Part shown: piece after piece, positions 33,272 to 42,956 of the stretch
Numbering within the stretch: the stretch's first letter is position 1
Layout of the letters: each line of letters begins with the position of its first letter
NCBI GenBank assembly: GCA_037191015.1
Contig: JBBCKD010000021.1
Span: forward strand, 62,001 to 126,000
Length of the DNA stretch: 64,000 nucleotides
Reading direction: 5' to 3'
Source of the DNA: Ravibacter sp037191015
GTDB lineage: Bacteria; Bacteroidota; Bacteroidia; Cytophagales; Spirosomataceae
The notes under the pieces: model-generated
Seen by the model: the letters and a program-made list of their open reading frames with translations, nothing else
Database searches by the model: none
What the model was told of the DNA's origin: nothing
Translations under genes and position numbers: made by a program

Positions 33272-36200
33272 CTAGAAATTAAGTTTCAATCCGAGTGCGG
33301 CTGAGACCGGCCTGGGTAAGACATGGCTTGTCGCCTGGGTATCAGGGTCGATACCCAGACGGTTTGCTTTCCAGATAATGCCCAGGTTGGAGACGTAAGC
33401 GTACAGGCGCACGCTGCGGAAACCGGCCCTACCTGCAACCCGGGAAGGGAGATCGTAGCTTAGGCGGATGTCCTGCAGCCGGATATGGTCGCCTTTCTCC
33501 ACAAGCACCTCCGAAAACCGGTAGAAGGTGGTCCTGTTGCTGTTTGCCGGATAGACAAAAGAAGGGATATCGGTATTGTCGCCGGGTTGCTGCCAGCGGC
33601 GCACATAATCCTGGTGGACAAAGTCGGATAATACGTCCTGGTAATTCGGAGATGCAGCCTGCCTCCGGAAATAGTAGCCCAATTTATAGACCAGGTTGAC
33701 GGAGAAGGAAAACCCGCGGAAAGAAATATCGTTGCGGAAGGCCCCGAAGATGGTTGGAACCGAAGAGCCGTGAAAAGCCAGGCTATCGGGATTAAAGTTG
33801 TTCAGGATGCCCGTATAATTCTTACTTATTTCGCCGTTCAGGTATCCCTGAGGGTCGCCGGTAACAGGATCGAGCCCGGCCCATCGATAGGAATACACGC
33901 TATATAACGGGCGCCCGACAATGCCGGGTCTCCCGGTTGCCGACCTGATGCTGCCTGCAGTCTGCCGGACGCTGAATTGCGTGATTTTGTCATTAACTGA
34001 GCTTAGCAGGAAAACAGGCGACCAGGTCAGGCCCCTTTTTACGATCCGGGCAGTCAGGTTAAGGTCAATACCCTGCGTTTGTGTTGCGGCGCCGTTGGTA
34101 TAAAACTGGTTGAACCCTGCTGACGGGGCAAGCGGCTGCAGTTCGATCAGGTCGCGGCCTGATTTGCTGTAGTATTCGATACTTCCGCTCAATAAATTAT
34201 TCTTTAAAGAGAAATCAATCCCGGTATTAAAAGTTCCTATCTGTTCCCATCTTAATTCCGGGTTGGGTGCGGTAAGATTATGGATATACCGTGCGCCGGT
34301 ACGTCCGTTGGTCAGGTATACGCCGGTGGTATAAATTGAGCCCTGGTATACATTTCCGCTATAGCCGAATGATGATCGGAGCTTCAGATAAGGCAGCCAT
34401 CTGAGCTTATAAAAGCTTTCTCTGCTCAGGTCCCACGACATCCCGGCTGACCATAAAGGGGTAAACCGGTTGTTGGTATTAGCGCCGAATATATTGGCCC
34501 CGTCTCTTCTTGCGCTGCCCGAAAGGGTATACCGGCTTCGAAAAGTGTAGGCAGCGTTAGCATAATAGGAAATGAAGCGGTTGTTGAACCCTATAATATC
34601 GCCGGGGGGAGGACTAAGCAGATCGATAGATTCAGGGTTAACGGGCAGTATGGTAGAGAAATTGAGGCTGTTTACAGCGACGCCCAGTTCGTTGTCGTAG
34701 CCGTATGAAGTACGGTAGTAGGACTCTGTAAGTAACTGCCGGGCTTCAGCTCCCGTCAGGGCGGTCAACCTGTGATCGGCGCCAAATGATTTATCAAAGT
34801 TCAATTGCGCCCTGAGGTTATCGGAATTCCAATTGGTATTATTTTGCATCAGGATCCCGCCCCGGGGCAGCTGGTAGGTAAATGTGCCGTCTTCTTTGCG
34901 TATTGCAAACCGGTTGATGAGGTTTCTTGCGTAATAAGTGCTTTCGCTCCTGTAATCCCAATCATGGATCATCTGCTTTTCGTTTTGATAAAGCACTTCG
35001 AAATTCAGGAACTGCTTGAAGCTATATTTGAGGCCTACCCGCAGGAGGAGGCTGTTGGTCTTCGAATATCGGTCAGCCAGCGAAGTTTCCTGCAATGGGC
35101 GGTACCGCCAATCCAGGAACCCGAGCGATTCGGTCTGTGCTATATAGTCTTCACGATAACCTCTGGCCGTACTCAAAGGAATGCCGTTTACGTCGGCCAA
35201 AGCGGCATAGGGAAAGATGTTCGAATACCTGCCGCCTACAGGCAGATACCCGAAGTTGTTATGGTTATTGCCTGTAGTCGTTTTACTGTTGCTATAGTTG
35301 ATGCCGGTGGTGAGCTCAAGATTTTTTAAAAGCGTATAGGAAGTATTGGAGTTGAGGGTAAACCTGTTAAAACCGTTGCCTGCCACATTGCTAAGATTCC
35401 GGTCGAAGCCTGCTGATACAGAATAGGTGGTCTGATTACCACCGCCCTTCAGACCGACGGAATACTGCTGATTAAGGGCGTCCCTGTATACGTGACGCAT
35501 GTAATCACCACGGATGTCGGCAGAAGAGAGCTTTGCGATAGCTGCTTCATATTCCGTTTCGGAAATAGCGCCCGACCTTTTCCGGGCCAGCAGCTCTACT
35601 ACAGGCGACAAAGGAGGCCGGCTGGTCGTATTCGAAAGATCTGCATTGAAGTACCCGGCATCAAATAATATTTTTTCGGCCTCTATGTAGTGTTCCGCTG
35701 TCAGGTAATTCCTGTCCTGGTAAATATCGGGCTTTTGAGTAATGGTAATATTGCTGTTGATCTCCACGCTGACGGGATTATCCTTTCTTCCTTTTTTGGT
35801 AGTAATTACTATGACCCCGTTGCCTGCCCTCGCTCCCCAGATAGAGGCCGCAGCGGCGTCTCTCAGGATAGTGATAGATTCAATGTCATTAGGATTGATG
35901 TTGTCAAGAGTACCTTCGAAGGGAAAATTATCGATGACGATAAGCGGATCACGGCTGACCTGCGTCGGCAAAGCCAGCGTACTTTCACCGCGTATCCTGA
36001 TGTTAAGCTGCCTGTCCAGAGGGCTACCGCTGTTGACATTTGAAGGTGCCCCGCTTAAAAATACGCCGCCTGCCACTCCATCCAGCCTGTCGAGGATGTT
36101 GGTGGACACCCTCCGGTTGAGAAGTTCGTTGTCAAGATGTACGAATGAACCTGTAGCTCTTTCTTTTGGTATCGTCTGGTAACCCGTCACCGCTATTTCT

Positions 36201-36553
36201 TCCAGCTGGGCGGCATCCTCCCTGAGGATGACTACGAGCCCGTTCGTCAACGGTAAGTACAGGAGCGTGTCGGCCGCGATGTAGCCTATAAAAGAAATAC
36301 TCAGCTCTACCCGGCTACCGGGTACGCTAAACGTAAACATTCCCTGTTCGTTGGTGGTCGTTCCCTGCTGTGTTCCCCGCAGGTATACGGAGGCGCCGGG
36401 GAGCGGCTCACCGTCTTTTCCTGAAACAACGCGGCCCTGGAGTGTGAAATTTTCCTGGGCCAGGACAGGCAATCCGTGGCATAGCAGCAGCAACAGGCCT
36501 ATACCGGAAAAATACGGGCATAGCATGCCCCTTTGGCAATAAAGAAGGTTCAT
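33272..36553 (-). CDS. SusC/RagA family TonB-dependent outer membrane transporter
   Basis: 1093 residues. Signal peptide (to about residue 32), a carboxypeptidase-regulatory-like domain (about 35-115: GRVVSGKDGEPLPGASVYLRGTQQG in shorter parts GRVVSGKDGEPLPGASVYL), then the plug with ITILRDAAAASIWGARAGNGVIVITTKKG (e.g. ASIWGARAGNGVIVITTKKG) and a beta-barrel. No N-terminal secretin/TonB (STN) domain is present, so signalling to an ECF sigma factor is unlikely; control may come from the divergent XRE gene instead. It starts an operon with susD and tlpA and has a long leader of about 200 bases. Confidence 0.95.
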   Translation of the reverse strand: MNLLYCQRGMLCPYFSGIGLLLLLCHGLPVLAQENFTLQGRVVSGKDGEPLPGASVYLRGTQQGTTTNEQGMFTFSVPGSRVELSISFIGYIAADTLLYLPLTNGLVVILREDAAQLEEIAVTGYQTIPKERATGSFVHLDNELLNRRVSTNILDRLDGVAGGVFLSGAPSNVNSGSPLDRQLNIRIRGESTLALPTQVSRDPLIVIDNFPFEGTLDNINPNDIESITILRDAAAASIWGARAGNGVIVITTKKGRKDNPVSVEINSNITITQKPDIYQDRNYLTAEHYIEAEKILFDAGYFNADLSNTTSRPPLSPVVELLARKRSGAISETEYEAAIAKLSSADIRGDYMRHVYRDALNQQYSVGLKGGGNQTTYSVSAGFDRNLSNVAGNGFNRFTLNSNTSYTLLKNLELTTGINYSNSKTTTGNNHNNFGYLPVGGRYSNIFPYAALADVNGIPLSTARGYREDYIAQTESLGFLDWRYRPLQETSLADRYSKTNSLLLRVGLKYSFKQFLNFEVLYQNEKQMIHDWDYRSESTYYARNLINRFAIRKEDGTFTYQLPRGGILMQNNTNWNSDNLRAQLNFDKSFGADHRLTALTGAEARQLLTESYYRTSYGYDNELGVAVNSLNFSTILPVNPESIDLLSPPPGDIIGFNNRFISYYANAAYTFRSRYTLSGSARRDGANIFGANTNNRFTPLWSAGMSWDLSRESFYKLRWLPYLKLRSSFGYSGNVYQGSIYTTGVYLTNGRTGARYIHNLTAPNPELRWEQIGTFNTGIDFSLKNNLLSGSIEYYSKSGRDLIELQPLAPSAGFNQFYTNGAATQTQGIDLNLTARIVKRGLTWSPVFLLSSVNDKITQFSVRQTAGSIRSATGRPGIVGRPLYSVYSYRWAGLDPVTGDPQGYLNGEISKNYTGILNNFNPDSLAFHGSSVPTIFGAFRNDISFRGFSFSVNLVYKLGYYFRRQAASPNYQDVLSDFVHQDYVRRWQQPGDNTDIPSFVYPANSNRTTFYRFSEVLVEKGDHIRLQDIRLSYDLPSRVAGRAGFRSVRLYAYVSNLGIIWKANRLGIDPDTQATSHVLPRPVSAALGLKLNF

Positions 36554-36608
36554 TGCTTAAGCGGTTTTAGTTGAAGAATAGGAAAAAGGGCAGCTTTTAC
36601 CGGACCTG

Positions 36609-36631
36609 CCCGACGGAGTATCTCCGTCGGG
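36609..36631. repeat. 10-bp perfect hairpin in the susC leader
   Basis: CCCGACGGAG (36609-36618) and CTCCGTCGGG (36622-36631) with a 3-base loop, 56 bases upstream of the susC ATG. It resembles the other GC-rich palindromes of this window and has no U-tract; in the susC leader it could affect mRNA stability or translation. Confidence 0.5.
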
Positions 36632-36758
36632 CTAACCGTATGAATCTGCGGCCCGGCCTCACTGAGGATGACGAATTATTAGTGGGTAAAGTAAATGTTT
36701 GTTCATAGGTCAATGAAGGTATTTCTGCTTTAGAAGCGGGTATAGACGTTCTGCTCAA

Positions 36759-36766
36759 CAAATATA
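36759..36766 (-). promoter_or_regulatory. Promoter -7 box of the susC-susD-tlpA operon
   Basis: The minus strand reads TATATTTG, a full TAnnTTTG match. The region 20-30 bases upstream, where the -33 element should lie, is taken up by the perfect palindrome 36779-36796. The leader would be about 200 bases. Confidence 0.45.
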
Positions 36767-36778
36767 ATAAAATATTAA

Positions 36779-36796
36779 ACATAGCTATAGCTATGT
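36779..36796. promoter_or_regulatory. Perfect 18-bp palindrome, likely operator of the XRE regulator
   Basis: ACATAGCTATAGCTATGT is its own reverse complement. It stands 34 bases before the XRE gene and over the -33 region of the divergent susC promoter, the expected place for a dimeric HTH repressor that controls itself and the transporter operon. Confidence 0.5.
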
Positions 36797-36830
36797 AGAT
36801 AATTTTTTTAAACCCGGTTTATTCGCCTCT

Positions 36831-37064
36831 ATGAGTTTACCTACTCCTATAGAGCAATATGTCATAGACAAGGTCAAGGAAAAGAGGCTTGAGCTGGGGA
36901 TCTCCCAGAAGGAGCTCGCCTTTTTACTTGAGCTCTCGGAGGGGTATATAGGACTTGTAGAAAGCCCCAGGACTGATGACAAGTATAGCCTTAAGCGTTT
37001 GAACGACCTGGCCAGGGTACTGAACTGCTCGCCCAGGGATTTTCTTCCCGAAGAGCCTTTATAA
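36831..37064 (+). CDS. XRE-type helix-turn-helix regulator
   Basis: 77 residues containing little but one Cro/C1-type HTH (PF01381): KEKRLELGISQKELAFLLEL, then SEGYIGLVESPR as recognition helix region and SLKRLNDLARVLNCSPRDFL. No ligand domain. Such short XRE proteins usually bind as dimers to inverted repeats; the perfect palindrome at 36779-36796 lies immediately upstream. It is divergent from the susC operon and followed by a strong terminator. Confidence 0.88.
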   Translation: MSLPTPIEQYVIDKVKEKRLELGISQKELAFLLELSEGYIGLVESPRTDDKYSLKRLNDLARVLNCSPRDFLPEEPL

Positions 37065-37093
37065 AAAAAGGCCACCCTTTCGGGCGGCCTTTT
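37063..37093. terminator. Bidirectional terminator between XRE and Gfo/Idh/MocA genes
   Basis: AAAGGCC-A-CCC pairs with GGG-C-GGCCTTTT (one mismatch, loop TTTC), with an A-run before (37063-37069) and T-run after (37090-37093). It serves the convergent genes ending at 37064 and 37114. Confidence 0.75.
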
Positions 37094-37113
37094 CTGATTT
37101 GGAGGATCTGAGC

Positions 37114-38568
37114 TTAAAGCGTTAGGCTCCAGCCGTCGCGGTATTCGCGGTTTACATACTGGTTGGCCAGGTCCCAGTTGGTGATCTTGCCCTGGGCGGC
37201 ATCCCACAGCAGCTTCTTGCGGCCGTTGTACTTGTCGACGGTCCGTCTGCCTTCAGGATTATCGCGGAGCATCCAGGTGCGGAGCGCCACGTTGCCGATC
37301 AGGATGCTTTCGGTGAACGGTCCTGCATATTCAAACGGCGAGCTGGTTTCGGCATTTCCGTAGCCGGCCAGGCAGGCATCCACCCAGTTGAGGTAGTGAT
37401 CTTCGTTGGGTACCCTTTTGATGGTTTCGGGGATATTGACAAACTCGTTATCCCTCAACGGAAGCAAACGGGGGCGCGCACCGTAGCAATCTGCCATCAG
37501 CTTTCCTTTGGAGCCGATGAACAATACGCCTCCGTCGGAATTTCCGAATTCTTCCCCTTCCTTCAGCTCTTCAGGAAGCTCGGGGAGAATGCCTCCATCG
37601 TACCAGCTTACCTTGAGATCTCCCAAGCCGTCTTTACGCGGATATACGAGATGAATATTGCTCGAAAAAGGCGTCCATGCCGGCGCGTTGTCCTGGGGAC
37701 GCAGCGTCATGGTCCAGTTGCCGGCCACGCTTGCCTCTACCGATTTTGGGTAGTCGATAGGCAGGATCCTGAAGACCGGGTCCATGATATGGCAGGCCAT
37801 GTCGCCGAGCGCGCCTGTACCGTAAGGCCACCATCCGCGCCAGTTCCAGGGAAGGTACGCTTCATTATAAGGTACTTTGGGAGCCGGGCCCAGCCAGAGA
37901 TCGAAATTAAGCTCCTTCGGGATCGGGAATGTCTTATCGGTAGGAACAGCCTGCGGCCACACCGGGCGGTTTGTCCAGCAAAGCACGCGGTCAACGTGAC
38001 CGATGATGCCCGAATCGTAGATCTCTTTCATACGGCGCACGCCGTTGCCCGATCCGCCCTGGTTGCCCATCTGGGTAACCACTTTGTATTTTTTAGCTGC
38101 CTGCGTCAGTATCCTGGCCTCATTGATGCTATGCGTAAGCGGCTTTTGCGTATATACGTGCTTGCCCAGCTGCATAGCGGCCAGCGTAGCTACGGCGTGG
38201 GTATGGTCAGGAGTAGAAATAGAGCAGGCATCGATATTGTTCTTTTCCTTGTTCAGCATTTCGCGAAAATCCTTGTAGTATTTCGCGTTCGGGAAATTCT
38301 TTCTCGACTCTACCGCCTGGCGGTCGTCCACGTCACAAAGCGCTACAATATTTACCCTCGGACTCTTCGCGAACGAAGTGAGGTCGCTCTTGCCTTTTCC
38401 TCCCACGCCGATACCGGCTATATTCAGCTTGTCACTGGGAGCTACATACCCTTTGCCTATTACATGCCTCGGGACTATGAAGAAAGCGGATGCAGCCAGG
38501 GAAGAGGCTTTGATGAAATCCCTCCTGGACGCAGCGCTTTTTTGCGTTGTTTTTTTAGAATGCTTCAT
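37114..38568 (-). CDS. Gfo/Idh/MocA family oxidoreductase with Tat signal
   Basis: 484 residues from the ATG at 38568; 19 further codons are open upstream, but this start puts the twin-arginine leader (SRRDFIKASSLAASAFF) in its normal place. NAD(P)-binding Rossmann domain with IAGIGVGGKGKSDL and ALCDVDD, then the TQKPLTHS motif (equivalent of E-K-P) and a C-terminal alpha/beta domain with AYLPWNWRGWWPYGTGALGD (shorter: NWRGWWPYGTGALGD). Members oxidise sugars or glycosides, often at C3; the Tat signal places it in the periplasm with the cofactor bound. It stands next to the hybrid two-component regulator, divergently. Confidence 0.93.
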   Translation of the reverse strand: MKHSKKTTQKSAASRRDFIKASSLAASAFFIVPRHVIGKGYVAPSDKLNIAGIGVGGKGKSDLTSFAKSPRVNIVALCDVDDRQAVESRKNFPNAKYYKDFREMLNKEKNNIDACSISTPDHTHAVATLAAMQLGKHVYTQKPLTHSINEARILTQAAKKYKVVTQMGNQGGSGNGVRRMKEIYDSGIIGHVDRVLCWTNRPVWPQAVPTDKTFPIPKELNFDLWLGPAPKVPYNEAYLPWNWRGWWPYGTGALGDMACHIMDPVFRILPIDYPKSVEASVAGNWTMTLRPQDNAPAWTPFSSNIHLVYPRKDGLGDLKVSWYDGGILPELPEELKEGEEFGNSDGGVLFIGSKGKLMADCYGARPRLLPLRDNEFVNIPETIKRVPNEDHYLNWVDACLAGYGNAETSSPFEYAGPFTESILIGNVALRTWMLRDNPEGRRTVDKYNGRKKLLWDAAQGKITNWDLANQYVNREYRDGWSLTL

Positions 38569-38722
38569 TGTAAACTTTACTTGTAAACGTAATGACAGGG
38601 TAAAATGAAAAGAATATATCAGCAATTACTCTTTAATACTGAAAGAATAAAGCTAAAGACTATCGGATTCTAACCGGTACTCAGATAATATATTTATCGG
38701 TACGGGCAGGCAGGGATTCTTT

Positions 38723-41700
38723 ATGGTTGCAGATGCTGTCAATATGGTTGCGCGATGGTTATATTTGCAGGTAAACGCATATACCGGAAGTAAACCTTAC
38801 AATGAATTGGCCTGCCTGAAATCGCCTGTGAATCGTATTGCTGTTTTAGCGACGCTGTTCTGCGGGCTTACGCAGGCTGCCTCCGGGCAGTGGGAAGGCC
38901 TGCCGCAGCCCGTACATTTCACCAGCGACCAGGGATTACCCCAGGCTTTTAACCCGGCGATCCTGCAGGACAGGCAGGGTTTTATCTGGATGGCCACCCT
39001 GGACGGCCTGTGCCGTTACGACGGGCGTAATTTCAGGGTGTTCCAGCCTTCCGGCAAGGACCAGCCTTCAATTTCGAGTGCAGCCGTTATCGGCCTGAAA
39101 GAAGACAGGGAAGGAGGGATATGGATTGTCACCGAAAAAGGGACCATCGATTATTTTAACCCTTGCGATGAAACCTTCGAAAATATTTCGCAGCATCCTT
39201 CCTTTCAGAAAGCCTTTCCCTGGAAGCCGTATGAGGTGTTGTTCGACAGCCGGGAAATGCTTTGGGTTGGATTTTTCAGGGGAACCGGTCTTGCCTCATA
39301 CGACAGGAAGACCGGGCAGACCCGCCTTTTTCTGCATAATCCCCTAGAACCGGCTTCACTAAGCCACAACGATGTTTTCGGGATCCTTGAAGATCCAAAA
39401 GGGTATATCTGGGTATGCACGGCGAACGGGCTCGACCGGCTGGATCCCGTTTCGGGGCGGTTCAAGCATTACCGGAATGAAGAAGGGAATTCATCGTCGT
39501 TACCTGAAAATGACATCCTCGGGGTTTACCAGCGACGGGAGGGCAATATGCTAGTGACTTCAAAACACTATGTTTCCCTTTTTGACCCGGAAAAAGGAGT
39601 TGTCAATTCCTACCGGCTGGAGAGCACAGATCGGAAATCCAGAGACCGCGCCGCTACCCGGTTTGCTACCGACCAGGAAGGTAACGATTACTTCGTGCAA
39701 CATGGAAACCTTTACCGGTTCCATCCGCAACACGGGGTGCAGATGCTGAGCAGCAATACTGCTTTTGGCATACAGAGCGTCTGTGTCGACCAGACCAACG
39801 TACTCTGGCTCGGAACGGACGGGCAGGGGGTATATAAGTTCAACCTGATGGCCGGCAATTTCCGGGCGGAGGCATTCGATAGGAAATTTCATACCGACCT
39901 GCTTTCGAAATTCCTGGGCATCGACCCGGCGCAGATGCCGCAGCTCTCTCCCAAAACATCGCCCTATTATTTCAGGGCCACCAATGACAGGAAAGGCAGG
40001 ACCTGGTTCAACACAGGGTTTACACCCTTTTACCGCTGGGATCCCGGGACCCGCCGGCTGGATAAAATCCCGTTCCTCTTTCCGATACAAAGCTATGAGC
40101 CGGCTCCTCCCGTTCCACTGGCAACTGATCCCGACGGTAAGATATGGGCGCTGTACGACAACATAGCTGCATGGTACGATGAAACAACCAACAACTGGAA
40201 AAGATTTTCCTTCAACCTGGACCTGCCCCGGCTTACAGGCGACCGGACGGGTTACATGCGCCTGCTGCAGTTTGTGGTCGACGACCGGGATTTGTGGGTC
40301 ATTACCAACACGCATGGCCTGTTCAGGGTAAACCGTACGACGGGACAGATAAAAAGATATACACACGATCCCGCGGACGTTTCGACACTCAGCAGCGACG
40401 CCCTGTTTTGTATTTTTGCCGATCCCGGCGACGACAATGTGCTCTGGATCGGCACTTTCGGGAACGGGCTGTGCCTGTTTGACAAAAGAACGGGCCGGTC
40501 GAGGCGGTTCACCGAAGAAAACGGCCTTCCGAACAATGTCATTTATGCCGCCATACCCGATGCCGGCGACTACCTGTGGCTGGCGACCAATAAAGGTGTG
40601 TGCAGGATGCATCGCAAGACCTTTGAGACTAAAACCTATACGCGTGCAGACGGCCTGCAGGCCGACGAATTTAACCGGTTTCATTTTCTCCATCTGCCCG
40701 ACGACCGTATTATCCTGGGAGGGCTGGAGGGGATTACGGCCTTCTACCCGAACCAGGTTACAGAGGATGCTTTTGATCCCCGTACTGAAATTATCGGTAT
40801 TCAGATCAATAATGAGCCGCTGCAGGAGAACGGCATTGGGCTTCCGGTCCACCTGACAGGGTATCTCGAGCTTGGATCAAACCAGAACTTCATCACGGTA
40901 GAGTTTGCGGGATTGCAATTCAACAACCCGGGAAAGATGCGGTTCCGTTATTTGCTTGAAGGGGTGAACCGCGATTGGTTAGTCTCGGGCCGGCCCGAAG
41001 CGGTCTATACCAACCTGGGGCCGGGTGATTATAAGCTGAGGTTAAATACTTCCAATACATCGGGTAAATGGAGCATGCATGAGCGTGTGCTGACTTTCCG
41101 CATCGCGTCGCCCTGGTGGGCCACCTGGTGGGCCTATGCGTTCTATACGCTTGCGGTCATGGGTATAATGTACGGCGCTGCAAGGCTCTACCTCAAACAG
41201 AAGGAAGCGGCGCAGCTCATAAAAGTAAATGATCTCAAAACCCGTTTTTTTACCAATATTACCCATGAGTTCCGCACACCGCTGACGCTGATCCTTTCTC
41301 CGGTACGGCAGCTCAGAAAAGCAGCAAATGCGCCGTCTGAATGGGAGAAAAACGAGTTCAGGCTGGATCTTATCGAACGTAATGCCAACCAATTGCTGCA
41401 GCTTGTCAACCAGTTGCTGGATCTTGCCAGGATAGAGGCAGGTACGATGGAAGTCCATCGGCAACCGGGCGACCTCACCGGGTTTGTACATCAATTGGTG
41501 GATTCTTTCAGGGATCAGGCTACGGGGAAGGATATCTCACTGTTGTTTCATTCCGATCTTGGGACGGGACACTATTGGTTCGATGCGCCCAAGCTGGAAA
41601 GCGTGGTATATAACCTGGTAGCCAACGCTATCAAATTCACCGCAAACGGCGGCAGTGTCCGTGTAGCCCTAACAACTACCGAAGGCGGGATCGGCCTGGA

Positions 41701-42784
41701 AGTATCCGATACGGGCAAAGGGATCCCGGAAAACAAGCTGGCCCATATATTCGACCGGTTTTACCAGCTTGACGATTCGACCACGAGAGAGCAGGAGGGA
41801 AGCGGCATCGGGTTGGCGCTGGTTAAGGAGCTGACCGGCTTCATGGGGGGAAATATCCGCGTGAAAAGCAAGCCGGGTAAGGGTTCGGTCTTTACAGTAT
41901 TCCTGCCTTTTGAGGCTGTCGAAGGAAAAGAAAAGGCAGAACAACTCCGGCAGGACTATCTTTTGCCCCGGAACGGACTTTCTGATGCCGGGGGGACCGG
42001 GGACATTGTTGCGGCGACGCCTCCGGTAATACTGCTTGTCGAAGACAATAAGGAGCTTTCGGATTTTATAGCAGACTGCCTGCCGGAGCATTACCGGGTA
42101 GAACAGGCTCTTAACGGGCAGGAAGGTTTTGAAAAGGCAGTTGCCGTCATGCCCGATATGATCATCAGCGATGTACTGATGCCCGTTATGGACGGCTATA
42201 CCCTTTGCCATCAATTGAAAACAGACCTGCGTACTTCGCATATCCCGGTGATCCTGCTGACTGCCAAAGTATCGCAGGACAGTCGTCTCGAAGGGCTTTC
42301 GCAGGGAGCGGATCACTATCTCACGAAGCCTTTCCACCCCGATGAGCTCCGGTTACAGGTTGCCAACCTGCTGGAGCAGCAGCAAAGGTACAGGACCTGG
42401 CTTCAATCGCAGATCGACGCTTCGGCAGCATCTCCCGGGGAGATTCCCGGTGAAATTTCCGACCCGTTTGTCAGAAAGATCCACGAGCTCCTGGAAGCCA
42501 ACCTGGACGATACGTCCTACGACGTAAATGAGCTGACCGCTGCGCTCGGCATGCATCGCACCACGTTGTTCCGCAAGATCAAAACCCTGACCGGTCTGCC
42601 GCCAAATGATCTTATCCGCGCCTACCGTATGAAGCGGGCCGCCCAATTCCTGGGGAAAGGCGCCCCGGTCTCCGAAACCGCCTACAAGGTCGGCTTCGAC
42701 AATCTTTCCTATTTCAGCAAATGTTTCCGTGAGCAATTCGGCATGACACCGACCGAGTACGGAAGGCAGCGGAGGGGGAATTAA
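38723..42784 (+). CDS. Hybrid two-component system regulator (HTCS)
   Basis: 1353 residues. In order: signal region (to about 50), two seven-bladed Reg_prop sensor propellers (about 55-700; e.g. DRQGFIWMATLDGLCRYDG), a Y_Y_Y domain (FRYLLEGVNRDWL, about 735-800), one membrane helix (WWATWWAYAFYTLAVMG), HisKA with phosphoacceptor His848 (NITHEFRTPLTLILS), HATPase_c (NAIKFTANGG, DTGKGIPE), a receiver with Asp1150 (SDVLMPVMDG) and a C-terminal AraC-type HTH (about 1250-1350). In Bacteroidota HTCS proteins sense glycan fragments in the periplasm and activate the matching locus. The downstream beta-helix genes or the divergent Gfo/Idh/MocA gene are its likely targets. Confidence 0.95.
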   Translation: MVADAVNMVARWLYLQVNAYTGSKPYNELACLKSPVNRIAVLATLFCGLTQAASGQWEGLPQPVHFTSDQGLPQAFNPAILQDRQGFIWMATLDGLCRYDGRNFRVFQPSGKDQPSISSAAVIGLKEDREGGIWIVTEKGTIDYFNPCDETFENISQHPSFQKAFPWKPYEVLFDSREMLWVGFFRGTGLASYDRKTGQTRLFLHNPLEPASLSHNDVFGILEDPKGYIWVCTANGLDRLDPVSGRFKHYRNEEGNSSSLPENDILGVYQRREGNMLVTSKHYVSLFDPEKGVVNSYRLESTDRKSRDRAATRFATDQEGNDYFVQHGNLYRFHPQHGVQMLSSNTAFGIQSVCVDQTNVLWLGTDGQGVYKFNLMAGNFRAEAFDRKFHTDLLSKFLGIDPAQMPQLSPKTSPYYFRATNDRKGRTWFNTGFTPFYRWDPGTRRLDKIPFLFPIQSYEPAPPVPLATDPDGKIWALYDNIAAWYDETTNNWKRFSFNLDLPRLTGDRTGYMRLLQFVVDDRDLWVITNTHGLFRVNRTTGQIKRYTHDPADVSTLSSDALFCIFADPGDDNVLWIGTFGNGLCLFDKRTGRSRRFTEENGLPNNVIYAAIPDAGDYLWLATNKGVCRMHRKTFETKTYTRADGLQADEFNRFHFLHLPDDRIILGGLEGITAFYPNQVTEDAFDPRTEIIGIQINNEPLQENGIGLPVHLTGYLELGSNQNFITVEFAGLQFNNPGKMRFRYLLEGVNRDWLVSGRPEAVYTNLGPGDYKLRLNTSNTSGKWSMHERVLTFRIASPWWATWWAYAFYTLAVMGIMYGAARLYLKQKEAAQLIKVNDLKTRFFTNITHEFRTPLTLILSPVRQLRKAANAPSEWEKNEFRLDLIERNANQLLQLVNQLLDLARIEAGTMEVHRQPGDLTGFVHQLVDSFRDQATGKDISLLFHSDLGTGHYWFDAPKLESVVYNLVANAIKFTANGGSVRVALTTTEGGIGLEVSDTGKGIPENKLAHIFDRFYQLDDSTTREQEGSGIGLALVKELTGFMGGNIRVKSKPGKGSVFTVFLPFEAVEGKEKAEQLRQDYLLPRNGLSDAGGTGDIVAATPPVILLVEDNKELSDFIADCLPEHYRVEQALNGQEGFEKAVAVMPDMIISDVLMPVMDGYTLCHQLKTDLRTSHIPVILLTAKVSQDSRLEGLSQGADHYLTKPFHPDELRLQVANLLEQQQRYRTWLQSQIDASAASPGEIPGEISDPFVRKIHELLEANLDDTSYDVNELTAALGMHRTTLFRKIKTLTGLPPNDLIRAYRMKRAAQFLGKGAPVSETAYKVGFDNLSYFSKCFREQFGMTPTEYGRQRRGN

Positions 42785-42956
42785 TTACAATTTCCCCTCC
42801 GCTGCAATGTACAGACACAGAGCCCTGCGTCTCTTCTACCACAATTTCCGGCTTCCTGCAACCTCCGCAACAAAATCTGCAACCAGGCTGACAATCCGTT
42901 TCATGCTTAGGAGCGTGTTTTGGGACAAATACCAAATGTACCCATAACACAACCTT

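Noticed and set aside
36597..36782. 61-codon minus-strand frame in the susC leader
   Set aside because: It has no family features and mostly reflects the palindrome and promoter sequence; the susC leader does not need a gene here.
37396..39000. 396-codon plus-strand frame at 37396-38586 antisense to the Gfo/Idh/MocA gene
   Set aside because: Antisense shadow; the minus-strand protein has a Tat signal and all family motifs.
39560..40852. 430-codon minus-strand frame within the HTCS gene
   Set aside because: The plus strand encodes continuous sensor-propeller repeats; the antisense frame has no domain.
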